A stretch of DNA of 64,000 nt from CAVXXD01 sp963765625 (GTDB lineage: Bacteria; Actinomycetota; Geothermincolia; Geothermincolales; Geothermincolaceae). The stretch is taken from NCBI GenBank assembly GCA_963765625.1, contig CAVXXD010000016.1, positions 124,001 through 188,000 on the forward strand, in the 5' to 3' direction. This document shows positions 37,292 through 45,693 of this stretch, in pieces. Position 1 is the stretch's first letter, and every line of letters begins with the position of its first letter. The position numbers were made by a program, and so were the translations under genes. The notes under the pieces were generated by a model. It did not search any database and was not told the DNA's origin. It saw nothing but the letters and a program-made list of their open reading frames with translations.

Positions 37292-38138
37292 ATGTCGATC
37301 GGCGGAAACCTGATGTCAAAGAGGAAATATCTGGCCGAAGGTAGGAAAGGCCGATGGCAGCGTAAGGGAGCCGACATGCTCGAGGCTTTCCTGGGAAGGG
37401 TCTTCATCTGGATGACCAACCAGCCCTGGGCTCAGAAGCACCCCTGGTTCAATCCTGCCAAGTCGGACACCCGCTGGCTCCCCATCAACACCGACATCGA
37501 GATGCCGGATAACTGCCCCATGCCGGTGGCCATGCTGGACCAGTTGATAGAAGAAGCTTCCCACCGGGTGATCATCGATTTCTGCGGCTGCCGCAATGCT
37601 TTCCTCTGCGAGGACTACCCCATCGACATCGGCTGCCTCTTCCTCGGCGATGACGCTCTCGACCTGAAGGTCTATCCCAGGCGCGAGGTCACGGTGGAAG
37701 AGGCCAAGCGGCACGTGCGCCGGGCAGTGGACGCCGGCCTCATTCCCGGGGTGGGGAAGGCGCGGGTGGACACCTGGCTGTTCAAGGTGCCGGACCGCGG
37801 GCGCCTGCTCTCCATCTGCTTCTGCTGCGACTGCTGCTGCCTGGGGCGCTACGTCCACTGCGGCCCCGTCGATGTGGTGGAGGGGATCACTTCCAGGCTG
37901 CCCGGGCATCAGCCTGGAGATAACCGACGACTGCATCGACTGCGACATCTGCGCCGAGCGATGCTACATCAACGCCATCGAGGTGGTCGACGGCAAGTAC
38001 ACCTTCACCCCCAACTGCCGCGCCTGCGGACGCTGCGCACTGGCCTGCCCGGTGGACGCCATCAAGGTGCGTATCGACGACCCCGGATTCGTGGACAAGA
38101 CCCTCGAGAAGATCCGCGCCTACGTCAAGTACGACTGA
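37292..38138 (+). CDS. Cys-rich 4Fe-4S ferredoxin-like protein (copy 2), frameshifted
   Basis: About 281 residues after correction. ATG 37292 has AAAGGGGCAGG upstream; ATG 37313 is an alternative. It parallels the copy at 2683-3502: HPWFNPAKSDTRWLPINTDI, EEASHRVIIDFCGCRNAFLC, GRLLSICFCCDCCCLGRYV. After a shift near 37900 come DDCIDCDICAERC, NCRACGRCALACP and the shared ending VRIDDPGF..KTLEKIRAYVKYD. The two ferredoxin motifs would hold 4Fe-4S clusters, and the FCGCR and CFCCDCC clusters are extra. It is convergent with an acyl-CoA ligase. A redox role beside lipid or acid activation is inferred, not shown. Confidence 0.78.
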
Positions 38139-38153
38139 CAGACGGTAGCGGAT

Positions 38154-39809
38154 TTACCCCTCGCCCTTCTCCTTCATCCGCTCGATCTCTTCCTCGCGCA
38201 GGGCCCGTCGCAGCACCTTGCCCACCATGGTCTTGGGTAGTTCGGTCCGGAACTCCACCATCTTGGGGGCCTTGTAGGGGGCCAGGCGCTCGCGGCAGAA
38301 GGAGATGATCTCGTCCTCGGTGCACTCCTCGCCCGGCTTCAGGACGACGTAGACCTTGACCGTCTCGCCGCGGTATTCGTCGGGGATGCCCACGGTAACC
38401 GCCTCCATCACCTTGGGGTGCTCGAAGAGTACCTCGTCCACCTCGCGCGGGTAGATGTTGAAGCCGCCGGCGATGATCATGTCCTTCTTGCGGTCGACGA
38501 TGAAGAAATAGCCGTCATCGTCCATGTAGGCGATGTCCCCGGTATAGAGCCAGCCGTCGCGCAGGGTCGAGGCCGTCTCCTCCGGCTTGTTCCAGTAGCC
38601 CTTCATCACCTGCGGGCCCTTGATGATCAGTTCGCCCAACTCGCCCGGGGCCATCTCTTTATCGCCGGTGTCCGCGTCGACTATCTTCGCCTCGGTGTCG
38701 GGGAAGGGGATGCCGACGGAGCCCACCTTCTGCAGGCCGAAGATGGGGTTGGAGTGGGTGACGGGAGAAGCCTCAGAGAGGCCGAAGCCCTCGCAGAAGA
38801 CACCTCCCGAGATGTGGCTGAACTTGTGGATGATCTCCACCGGCAGGGGGGCCGAGCCCGAGATGCACAGGCGTATCTTGTCCACCCCGAAAGAAAGGGC
38901 GTCGGGGTGGTTGAGGATGGCCACGTAGAGGGTGGGTACTCCGGGAAAGAAGTTGGGCTTGTAGGTCTGGATGGCCTGGAAGAGCATGTTGATCTCGAAC
39001 TGGGGTATGAGCACCATGGTGGCGGCGTCGAGGATGGCGTTGTTCATGGCTACCGACTGGCCGAAGGAATGGAAGAAGGGGATGACGCAGAGGAAGACGT
39101 CCTCACCCGGGGTGATGAAATCCCCGCCCCAGTTTTTGAGCTGCAGTGCGTTGGCCAGCAGGTTGCGATGGGTGAGCATCACCGCCTTGGGCAGGCCGGT
39201 GGTGCCGCCGGTGTATTGCAGCACGGCCAGGTCCTCAGCGGGATCGATAAGCTCCTTGTCGGGCGGTTCGGGGGTCGCCGACTCGAGCACTTCGAGGAAG
39301 TAGTAGTCGCCTGGCCCCTTCTCCGCCGCCGGCGGGAAGGCCTCGGCCATATAGTCGGTGATGCTGGTGATGATGCGGCGCTTGATGGGCGTAGACCCCT
39401 TCACCGCCTCGATACGTGAATGGAAGAGGTCCAGGTAGATGATGGTCTCCGCTCCGGAGTCGTTCAGTTCGTACTCGATCTCCCGCTCCACGTGCAGCGG
39501 GCTGATGTTGGTGACCACCGCGCCGGCTTCCAGCACGCCGAAGAAGGAGATGATGAACTGCGGGCAGTTGGGCAGCATCAGGGCCACCCGGTCGCCCTTG
39601 GACACCCCCATCTCCCGCAGGGCCACGGCCATGCGCCGCACCTTGTCGCGGATCTCGCCGTAGGTGAGCTTCTGGTCGAAGAAGATGGTGGCGGTGTATT
39701 CGTCGTACTTGACGCAGGTCAGCTCCAGCAACTGGTAGAGGGGTATGCGTGGGTAACGGATGGTCTCGGGGACATTGTAGTCGTAGTTCTCAAGCCAGGG
39801 CTTGTTCAT
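38154..39809 (-). CDS. AMP-forming long-chain acyl-CoA synthetase
   Basis: 551 residues. The P-loop-like AMP motif is LQYTGGTTGLPKAVMLTHRN, the A5 motif is FGLSEASPVTH, and the hinge is YTGDIAYMDDDGYFFIVDRK with DMIIAGGFNIYPREVDE. The catalytic Lys is in LPKTMVGKVLRR. It converts a carboxylic acid, most likely a fatty acid, to its CoA thioester through an acyl-AMP. It lies downstream of the PASTA pseudokinase gene on the same strand with a 27-base gap, so the two may be co-transcribed. A second ligase lies at 42261-43955. Confidence 0.92.
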   Translation of the reverse strand: MNKPWLENYDYNVPETIRYPRIPLYQLLELTCVKYDEYTATIFFDQKLTYGEIRDKVRRMAVALREMGVSKGDRVALMLPNCPQFIISFFGVLEAGAVVTNISPLHVEREIEYELNDSGAETIIYLDLFHSRIEAVKGSTPIKRRIITSITDYMAEAFPPAAEKGPGDYYFLEVLESATPEPPDKELIDPAEDLAVLQYTGGTTGLPKAVMLTHRNLLANALQLKNWGGDFITPGEDVFLCVIPFFHSFGQSVAMNNAILDAATMVLIPQFEINMLFQAIQTYKPNFFPGVPTLYVAILNHPDALSFGVDKIRLCISGSAPLPVEIIHKFSHISGGVFCEGFGLSEASPVTHSNPIFGLQKVGSVGIPFPDTEAKIVDADTGDKEMAPGELGELIIKGPQVMKGYWNKPEETASTLRDGWLYTGDIAYMDDDGYFFIVDRKKDMIIAGGFNIYPREVDEVLFEHPKVMEAVTVGIPDEYRGETVKVYVVLKPGEECTEDEIISFCRERLAPYKAPKMVEFRTELPKTMVGKVLRRALREEEIERMKEKGEG

Positions 39810-39836
39810 GAAAAACTCCTCTCATCGACGGGGAAA

Positions 39837-41408
39837 TCATGGACCTGAGCTGACCACGATGGTCACGGTGGAACCCTTGTCAGCCTGAGTCCCGGCCAAG
39901 GGTGTCTGGCTGATCACCTCTCCCGCCGGCACCGAGGGGCTGGCCTGCTTCTGCACCGTCGTGTTGAAACCAGCTTTATTGAGAGCGCTGGTGGCATCGG
40001 CCTGGCTATCCCCGGTGACGTCGGGAACCGCCACCGTTCCAGATTCTTCTCCAACCGAAAGGGTCACGCTGATGCCGGTTGAGATGAGCGTACCTCCGGC
40101 CGGGTCCTGTTTGACCACCTTGCCGATCTGGCTCGGGTCGGTGACGGGTGTCTTGTTCACCACGATCACTGAGATGCCCTGTTTTTTAAGCGTGCTTTCC
40201 GCGTCGGACTGTGACTGCCCCACGACGTTGGGCATGCGCAATTCCTTGGTGACCTCGACGGTGACACTGGAATCCGTGGCCATGGTGGTCCCCGCTGACG
40301 GGCTCTGGGATGAGACCACGCCTACCTTCTGGGATTCGCTGGTGATGTAGTCGTCCTGCTTGTTCATCTTGAGTCCGGCGCTATCGAGGGAAGAGCGCGC
40401 CTGGTCCTCGGTCAGGCCGACCAGGTTGGGTACGTTGGCGTTACCGCTTTCTTCTACAAACCACTTCGGCCCAACCGCGAAGCCCAGCAGCAGCACCACG
40501 ACGGCGCCGATCACTACCAGGCCGATAACGATGCCCAGCGCCCACGCCCCGGCGTGGGAACCCTTTTCCGCGACTGCGCCGGCAGCCGCCACCGGGGCGG
40601 GGGAGACCGGAGCGGCCGCTCCCTCCAGGAACTGCAGCAGCGAGTCACGCATCTGCCGGGCGCTCTGGAAGCGAAGCGACGGGTCCTTGGCCAGCGCCTT
40701 AAGCACGATGGCGCTCAATGGCGCGGGGATGGCCGGGTTGACCACCGAAGGGTCGGTGGGTGCAAGGTTCATGTGCGCCTCGAGGATGGCGTTGTTGTCC
40801 GGCCCGTCGAAAGGAGGCTTCCCGGCGAGCACCTGGTAGAGGACCACGCCCAGCGAGTAAATGTCCGAGCGGGCATCCATGGCCAGCCCCCGGGCCTGTT
40901 CCGGCGATATGTACTGCGGGGTCCCACGTCCGGTGGCATCCCAGGCCATGCCCAGGTCCATCAGCCGGACCTGTCCGAAATCGTCTAAGAAGATGTTGGA
41001 GGTGGAGATGCCGCAATGAAAGATACCGCTGCCATGGGCCGATTCCAGGGCTTCGCAGACGTCGGCGGCTATCCGGGCCGCCCGATCCGGGGGGATACGC
41101 CCCTCGGAGCCGAGAACCTGGGCCAGGCTCCGGCCCTTGACGTAACCGGTGACCACGAAGTAGGCCCCTTCCTCGCTGCCCCAGTCCAGCGGGGGCACGA
41201 TGTTGGGGTCCGACAGTCCAGCCGCCACGCGTGATTCCGCTTCGAGCCTCTGGGTGTAGGTGGGGTTGGACGCGAATTCCGGCGAGAGGACCTTCACGGC
41301 CACTTCATGGCCGAGTTGAAGATCGTCCGCCAGATAAGTCTCCCCCAGTCGCCCCGAGCCCAGCTTGCTTGTCAGTCTGTACCGTTCCTTCAGGAGTTTA
41401 CCTTCCAT
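39837..41408 (-). CDS. PASTA-domain serine/threonine kinase-like protein, predicted pseudokinase
   Basis: 523 residues from ATG 41408 (GAGGAGGTCCC upstream; the longer frame is rejected). The kinase fold is clear: glycine loop LGSGRLGETY (16-25), Lys39 in VAVKVL, DLGMA (Asp151) and TPQYISPEQARG. However, the catalytic loop, normally HRDxKxxN, reads HCGISTSN (131-138): the catalytic Asp is Gly and the Lys is Ser. One membrane helix follows (WALGIVIGLVVIGAVVVLLL), then three external PASTA domains (VPNLVGLTEDQARSSL, MPNVVGQSQSDAESTL, VPDVTGDSQADATSAL). PASTA domains bind peptidoglycan or muropeptides. The protein is therefore more likely a cell-wall-sensing ATP-binding scaffold than an active kinase. 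Confidence 0.88.
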   Translation of the reverse strand: MEGKLLKERYRLTSKLGSGRLGETYLADDLQLGHEVAVKVLSPEFASNPTYTQRLEAESRVAAGLSDPNIVPPLDWGSEEGAYFVVTGYVKGRSLAQVLGSEGRIPPDRAARIAADVCEALESAHGSGIFHCGISTSNIFLDDFGQVRLMDLGMAWDATGRGTPQYISPEQARGLAMDARSDIYSLGVVLYQVLAGKPPFDGPDNNAILEAHMNLAPTDPSVVNPAIPAPLSAIVLKALAKDPSLRFQSARQMRDSLLQFLEGAAAPVSPAPVAAAGAVAEKGSHAGAWALGIVIGLVVIGAVVVLLLGFAVGPKWFVEESGNANVPNLVGLTEDQARSSLDSAGLKMNKQDDYITSESQKVGVVSSQSPSAGTTMATDSSVTVEVTKELRMPNVVGQSQSDAESTLKKQGISVIVVNKTPVTDPSQIGKVVKQDPAGGTLISTGISVTLSVGEESGTVAVPDVTGDSQADATSALNKAGFNTTVQKQASPSVPAGEVISQTPLAGTQADKGSTVTIVVSSGP

Positions 41409-41519
41409 GGGACCTCCTCGAGTAAGAAAGAAATGATAAGCCGCCGTCACCCTTGCTGAATAGATTATAGTATAGTTGTGCCTGGTTTATCAGCCATAGA
41501 GCCGAGAAAGGGGAAACGG

Positions 41520-42194
41520 ATGGCAAAAACGCCGCGCGCCGCCGCCATAGCGGGGATCATATTCACCATATTGATTGCCACGAGCATGATATTGATAAAG
41601 CTATCCGTGGTGACCGATCCATCCGAGGCCGACCGCTGGCTGAGCGACAACAGCCTGAAAAGCACGGTCTCCTTCGCGCTCCAGCTCATCCCCTTCGCGG
41701 GCATCGCTTTCCTCTGGTTCCTCGGGGTGATCCGGGATCGCCTGGGCGAGGATGAGGACCGTTTCCTGGCTACGGTGATGCTGGGCAGCGGGCTGCTCTA
41801 CGTCGCCATGCTCTTTGCCTCCGCGGCCATGGCCGCCGGCCTCATCGGCAGCCTCGACACCATAACCGGCAGCCTGACCGGTTCACAGGCCTGGGAGATC
41901 AACCGCAACATATCCTTCACGGTGATCAGCGTCTATGGCATCAGGATGGCGGCTGTCTTCACCATCTCCACTTCCACCATCTTCCTTCGCACCAGCAGGG
42001 CTCCGCGCTGGCTCTGCTTCCTGGGCTTCGCGGTCGGCCTGCTCCTGCTTCTGACCGCGAGTTTCACGGAATGGATGAGCCTGTTCTTCTACGGATGGGT
42101 CCTGCTGGTCAGCCTGGTCATGCTGGCGTTGTCCTTCAAAGGCGAGCCGGACTTCCAGGCGGTGGAGGCCGGTCCTGACGGGGATAGCGCCTGA
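41520..42194 (+). CDS. Integral membrane protein, DUF4386-like, unknown function
   Basis: 224 residues from ATG 41520, with GAGAAAGGGG upstream. Six or so hydrophobic helices: IAGIIFTILIATSMILIKLS, VSFALQLIPFAGIAFLWFLG, TVMLGSGLLYVAMLFASAAM, ISVYGIRMAAVFTISTS, WLCFLGFAVGLLLLLTASF and YGWVLLVSLVMLAL. No catalytic motif is visible. Divergent from the pseudokinase gene and followed by an intrinsic terminator. Confidence 0.75.
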   Translation: MAKTPRAAAIAGIIFTILIATSMILIKLSVVTDPSEADRWLSDNSLKSTVSFALQLIPFAGIAFLWFLGVIRDRLGEDEDRFLATVMLGSGLLYVAMLFASAAMAAGLIGSLDTITGSLTGSQAWEINRNISFTVISVYGIRMAAVFTISTSTIFLRTSRAPRWLCFLGFAVGLLLLLTASFTEWMSLFFYGWVLLVSLVMLALSFKGEPDFQAVEAGPDGDSA

Positions 42195-42215
42195 CGGCAA
42201 GGCTGGCGAAAAAGA

Positions 42216-42241
42216 AAAGCCGGGGCTTCCGCCCCGGCTTT
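42216..42241. terminator. Bidirectional intrinsic terminator
   Basis: AAAGCCGGGGC, loop TTCC, GCCCCGGCTTT: an 11-bp perfect stem with A-tract before and T-tract after, between convergent genes. It serves both strands. Confidence 0.92.
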
Positions 42242-42260
42242 ATCGTCCCGGAATACTCTC

Positions 42261-43955
42261 TTACTTGAGCATGTCCTTGAAGTCTTCTTTGAGCTCACGT
42301 TTGAGGATTTTGCCTACGCCGCTGGTAGGCAGCTGGTCCATGAACTCTACGACCTTAGGCACTTTGTAGGGGGCCACCTTCTCCTTGAGATAGGCCCGGA
42401 GCTTCTCTTTTTCGGCGTCGTCGCCTTTGATGCCCGGCTTGAGCACGACGGCCGCGGCTACTCGTTCCGAACCGGGCCGCTCGGGGTCGGGGACGCCGAG
42501 GGAGGCGGCCATCTCCACGTCCGGGTGCTTGGTCAGTACTTCGTCCAGCTCGCGGGTGAAGACTTTGAAACCGGAGACGATGACCATGTCCTTGACCCGG
42601 TCGACGATGTAGAAGTAGCCGTCCTCGTCCATGCGGGCCACGTCGCCGGTGAACATCCAGCCGTCCCGCAGGGCGTTGGCGGTCTCCTCCGGCTGGTCGA
42701 TGTAGCCGTCCATCAGCTGCGGGCCGCGGATGGCGATCTCACCGGGTTCTCCGAGGGGTGCCAGCTGGCCGGTGCCCGGCTCCACCAGCTTGAATTCGGT
42801 ATCCGGCAGGGGCATGCCGATGGACGTGGGCTTCTTGGTGCCGTAGCGCGGGTTTATACAGCTGACGGGGGAAGTCTCGGTCATGCCATAGAGCTCGATG
42901 AACTTGTTCTTGCCGATGACGCTTTCCAGCTCGGCGATGTTCTCCTCCGGGAAGGGAGCGGCGGCCGACAGGCACCAGTCGATGTGGCTCAAGTCAAGCG
43001 ACTTGAACTCCTCGTTCTTGATCAGCTCGAAGAAGATGGTGGGGACGTTGACGATGGAGTTGGGCTTGTACTTCTTGACCAGCTCGACCAGGAAATGGAC
43101 GTTGCGGGGGTCGGGCACCGCTAACTGGGTGTTGCCGTTGGACATGCAGACGCAGCCGAAGAAGAGTCCGGCGATGTGGAACAGGGGGAAGGCCGAGAGG
43201 GCCATGATCTCCGGTTTGAGGTCGAGATAGGTCACTACCATCTTACGGCAGGACATGACGCTGCGGTGGGTGAGCATGGCGCCTTTGGCCGGGCCAGTGG
43301 TGCCGCCGGTGTACATCAGGAAGATCATGTCGTTGAGGTCCCGCTTGACCATGACGGGGTCGGTGGGCATGCCCTTGATGGCCTCCATGAAGCGCACGAT
43401 CTTCTTGCCCTTGAGGGGGGTGACTTCGGCGGTGGGGATCTTCTTTAAGGCCTTGCCGAGCGCCTTTTTAATGCCGGGAAGGAAGTCGGCTACTTCCGTG
43501 ACGACCACGGTCGAGAAGTCGCACTTGTCGGCGACCTCCTTTATTTTTTCGAAGAGAACGTCGATGGTGAGGATCATCGTGGCCTTGGCGTCTTTGATCT
43601 GGTGCTCCATCTCGTCCGGCATCAGCAGCGGGCTCAAGCCGGTGGAGACGCCGCCCGCTTTCTGTACGGCTACGATGCTGATGTAATTGGCCGGGACGTT
43701 GGGCATGCACAGCCCCACCACATCGCCGGGCTTGAGGCCGCTTTTGATGAGGAAGGCGGCCATCTGGTTGGAGAGCTTGTCGAGCTGTTTGTAGGTGATC
43801 TTCACGTCCAGGTAGATGAGCGCGGTTTTGTCGCCGTATTTGGCGACAGTTTCGCGGAACTTCTCCGCGAAAGTCAGGGATTCGTATTCCAGTGTGGCCG
43901 GACAGTGCTTGTCGTAATTCTTCAACCATGGCTTCTCGGAATAGACGTCGCTCAT
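42261..43955 (-). CDS. AMP-forming acyl-CoA ligase
   Basis: 564 residues from ATG 43955 (GGGAGAGG just upstream; the longer open frame has no RBS). Motifs: MYTGGTTGPAKGAMLTHRS, ELYGMTETSPVSC, FTGDVARMDEDGYFYIVDRV, KDMVIVSGFKVFTRELDEV and the lysine of LPTSGVGKILKREL. It activates a carboxylic acid to its CoA ester; chain length cannot be told. It is distinct from the ligase at 38154-39809. It is followed by a strong terminator and preceded by the SDR gene on the same strand after a 150-base gap. Confidence 0.92.
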   Translation of the reverse strand: MSDVYSEKPWLKNYDKHCPATLEYESLTFAEKFRETVAKYGDKTALIYLDVKITYKQLDKLSNQMAAFLIKSGLKPGDVVGLCMPNVPANYISIVAVQKAGGVSTGLSPLLMPDEMEHQIKDAKATMILTIDVLFEKIKEVADKCDFSTVVVTEVADFLPGIKKALGKALKKIPTAEVTPLKGKKIVRFMEAIKGMPTDPVMVKRDLNDMIFLMYTGGTTGPAKGAMLTHRSVMSCRKMVVTYLDLKPEIMALSAFPLFHIAGLFFGCVCMSNGNTQLAVPDPRNVHFLVELVKKYKPNSIVNVPTIFFELIKNEEFKSLDLSHIDWCLSAAAPFPEENIAELESVIGKNKFIELYGMTETSPVSCINPRYGTKKPTSIGMPLPDTEFKLVEPGTGQLAPLGEPGEIAIRGPQLMDGYIDQPEETANALRDGWMFTGDVARMDEDGYFYIVDRVKDMVIVSGFKVFTRELDEVLTKHPDVEMAASLGVPDPERPGSERVAAAVVLKPGIKGDDAEKEKLRAYLKEKVAPYKVPKVVEFMDQLPTSGVGKILKRELKEDFKDMLK

Positions 43956-44105
43956 ACCTCTCCCCCTTCGTCTCGGTGGTTCAGAACAGTTTGGAGCGCA
44001 ACTTGAACAGCTTTGCCGGCTCCCCAGCCAGCTTCGATTTGATAGGTAAAGTGTATCGGTAGAGGTACAGCTTATCAAGGGCTAAATGATTTAACGTCAG
44101 CTAAG

Positions 44106-44969
44106 TCAGACCAGTCCCTTGCGTGCCATCCATACCATCAACGGGCGCAGCCAGCCTTTCTTCTCCAGGAAAGCGTATTGGGCGTAGAAAGCCGATGGGG
44201 AGAGACGCTTCTGGACCCAGTTGATCCTGCCCGAGGGCTGGGGTATGCAGTAGAGCCGGCCCTTTTCTACCGCTCTCAACGCCGATTCCGCCACCTGGTC
44301 AGAGGACATCCTGGCATACTTGAAAGCCGCTTCAACGAAATCTTTCGCGAACTTAAGAAAGTCGGGCTCACCGCTGACTCTCCAGTTCTTGAGAAGGTTC
44401 GTCTCAAAGAACATGGGGCAGAGGACGGTTACCCCGACGTTGAAGGGCGCCAGTTCTACCGCCAGGGTTTCGGACAAGGCGATGACGCCGGCCTTGGAAC
44501 AGTTGTACGGCGCCATGCCTCCCAGGCTGAGTATCCCCGCGCTGGAAGCAACGTTAAGGATATGTCCCCGGCCCTGGGCTTTCATGCGGGGGATGAAGCT
44601 GTGGCAGCCGTAGACCATGCCCCAGAAGTTGATACCCATGATCCACCCCCAGTCCTCCAGACTGACCTCGCCGACTGGTCCGGTCACCGCCACGCCGGCG
44701 TCGTTGACCATGAGGTCGACGCCGCCCCAGGTGTCGAAGAAGTGACAGGCCATGGCCTCGACTTCTTCCGGTCTGGCCACATCCAGTCCGTAGACCTCCC
44801 CGGAACCGCCACGGCCTTCCACCATTTCCAGGGTTGCCTCGGCCCCTTCCCGGTCGATGTCGGCGACGCCTATGCGGCATCTCTTAGCGGCCAGCACCTG
44901 GGCCAGGGATCGCCCCAGTCCGGAAGCGGCCCCAGTGATCACGACGTTCTTGCCATTCAGGTCGTTCAT
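44106..44969 (-). CDS. Short-chain dehydrogenase/reductase
   Basis: 287 residues from ATG 44969. Nucleotide-binding TGAASGLGRSLAQVL and the ADID strand end suggest NAD(H) or NADP(H) use. NDAGVAVTGP, the Ser in NVASSAGILSLGG and the YxxxK in YNCSKAG give the catalytic set. The C-terminal extension has a basic, hydrophobic end (KKGWLRPLMVWMARKGL), as in membrane-associated steroid- or lipid-active SDRs. The ATG at 44999 overlaps the upstream gene stop and is a possible alternative start. It lies next to a CoA ligase, so a lipid substrate is plausible. Confidence 0.88.
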   Translation of the reverse strand: MNDLNGKNVVITGAASGLGRSLAQVLAAKRCRIGVADIDREGAEATLEMVEGRGGSGEVYGLDVARPEEVEAMACHFFDTWGGVDLMVNDAGVAVTGPVGEVSLEDWGWIMGINFWGMVYGCHSFIPRMKAQGRGHILNVASSAGILSLGGMAPYNCSKAGVIALSETLAVELAPFNVGVTVLCPMFFETNLLKNWRVSGEPDFLKFAKDFVEAAFKYARMSSDQVAESALRAVEKGRLYCIPQPSGRINWVQKRLSPSAFYAQYAFLEKKGWLRPLMVWMARKGLV

Positions 44970-44999
44970 GATCCGTGCTCCATTCTTGCCCCGGTCCAC

Positions 45000-45269
45000 T
45001 CACTTTCCGGACAGCCTCTTCATCAGCTCTTCCCCGTCCATCACCGGGAAGGTTTCGAAATCCATCAGGTCGTTCCAGTTCATGGTGTCGAGCAGCAGGG
45101 CCATGGGGTCCTCGGCCTCATAGAGAGTGATGTCGCGGCCCCCGTTCAGATCCACCCATTCGCCCTTGAGGTCGATCCCCTCGGGGACCATCAGGCCGTT
45201 TTCCGTGCGTCGCGCGATGATCTCGTTTCGCTTGTCCACTTTCCAGGTAGCGATACTGATGAACAACAT
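45000..45269 (-). CDS. Small conserved protein, DUF3303-like
   Basis: 89 residues from ATG 45269 (GGAGGGTGAG upstream; the longer frame is not supported). The pattern MLFISIATWKVDKRNEIIAR, then LKGEWVDLNGGRDITLYEAE, DPMALLLDTMNWNDLMDFE resembles the dimeric alpha/beta barrel-like DUF3303 family, unknown function. Its stop touches the SDR gene, so they form an operon. Confidence 0.7.
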   Translation of the reverse strand: MLFISIATWKVDKRNEIIARRTENGLMVPEGIDLKGEWVDLNGGRDITLYEAEDPMALLLDTMNWNDLMDFETFPVMDGEELMKRLSGK

Positions 45270-45655
45270 GATCTCACCCTCCTTTTCACTCCGGGCCAAC
45301 GATAACGGGTAATATGCCAAATAGCGTGCAGGATGCCACACTGACGAAAGCACGCAGTTTTTGAAAAATTTGCCCTGGCAGCCCGCCCTAGGCCGCTCTA
45401 ATGTAGAAAGATACCCTTCAATAAATACTACCAAACCTCAAGAAGGGAGGATCGTCCGCGATGTTTCCGCTCGCGGCTATATCCACCCTTCTTTCCGGTA
45501 CGTTTCAATGACAAAGCAAAGCTGTTTTTTTGTGTTACACGAACGTAACATGCAACGATTCATCGGGGATGGTTGACTGTGTAAGCGCGGGGAATTATAC
45601 ATGGTAGCGGGCATACAAAGTTCAGGCCACACAGTCTCTCGGAAACCCGTACGGC
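45270..45655. other. Long divergent intergenic region, no gene seen
   Basis: About 386 bases between the DUF3303-like gene and the leader of the BNR/TIG gene. It contains a T7 run at 45522-45528 and a small inverted repeat GTTAC-ACGAAC-GTAAC nearby. No protein-coding frame with a ribosome site was recognised. Confidence 0.4.
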
Positions 45656-45685
45656 AGGGTCACAAACCCTGAGATTAACGAAGGG
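45645..45685 (+). promoter_or_regulatory. Alternative-hairpin leader that can hide the ribosome site
   Basis: AGGGT (45656-45660) pairs with ACCCT (45666-45670). The overlapping CCCT (45667-45670) can instead pair with AGGG (45682-45685), the likely Shine-Dalgarno of the GTG at 45694. ACCC at 45645-45648 competes for GGGT (45657-45660). The folds are mutually exclusive, as in a translational switch. No known riboswitch class was recognised. Confidence 0.45.
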
Positions 45686-45693
45686 CTTTGCAA

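Noticed and set aside
45574..45690. Cyclic di-GMP-I riboswitch before the BNR/TIG gene
   Set aside because: GGAAACC and a CACAAACCC stretch resemble one part of the class, but the second hairpin with its receptor and the closing stem are absent. Kept only as an unclassified alternative-hairpin leader.
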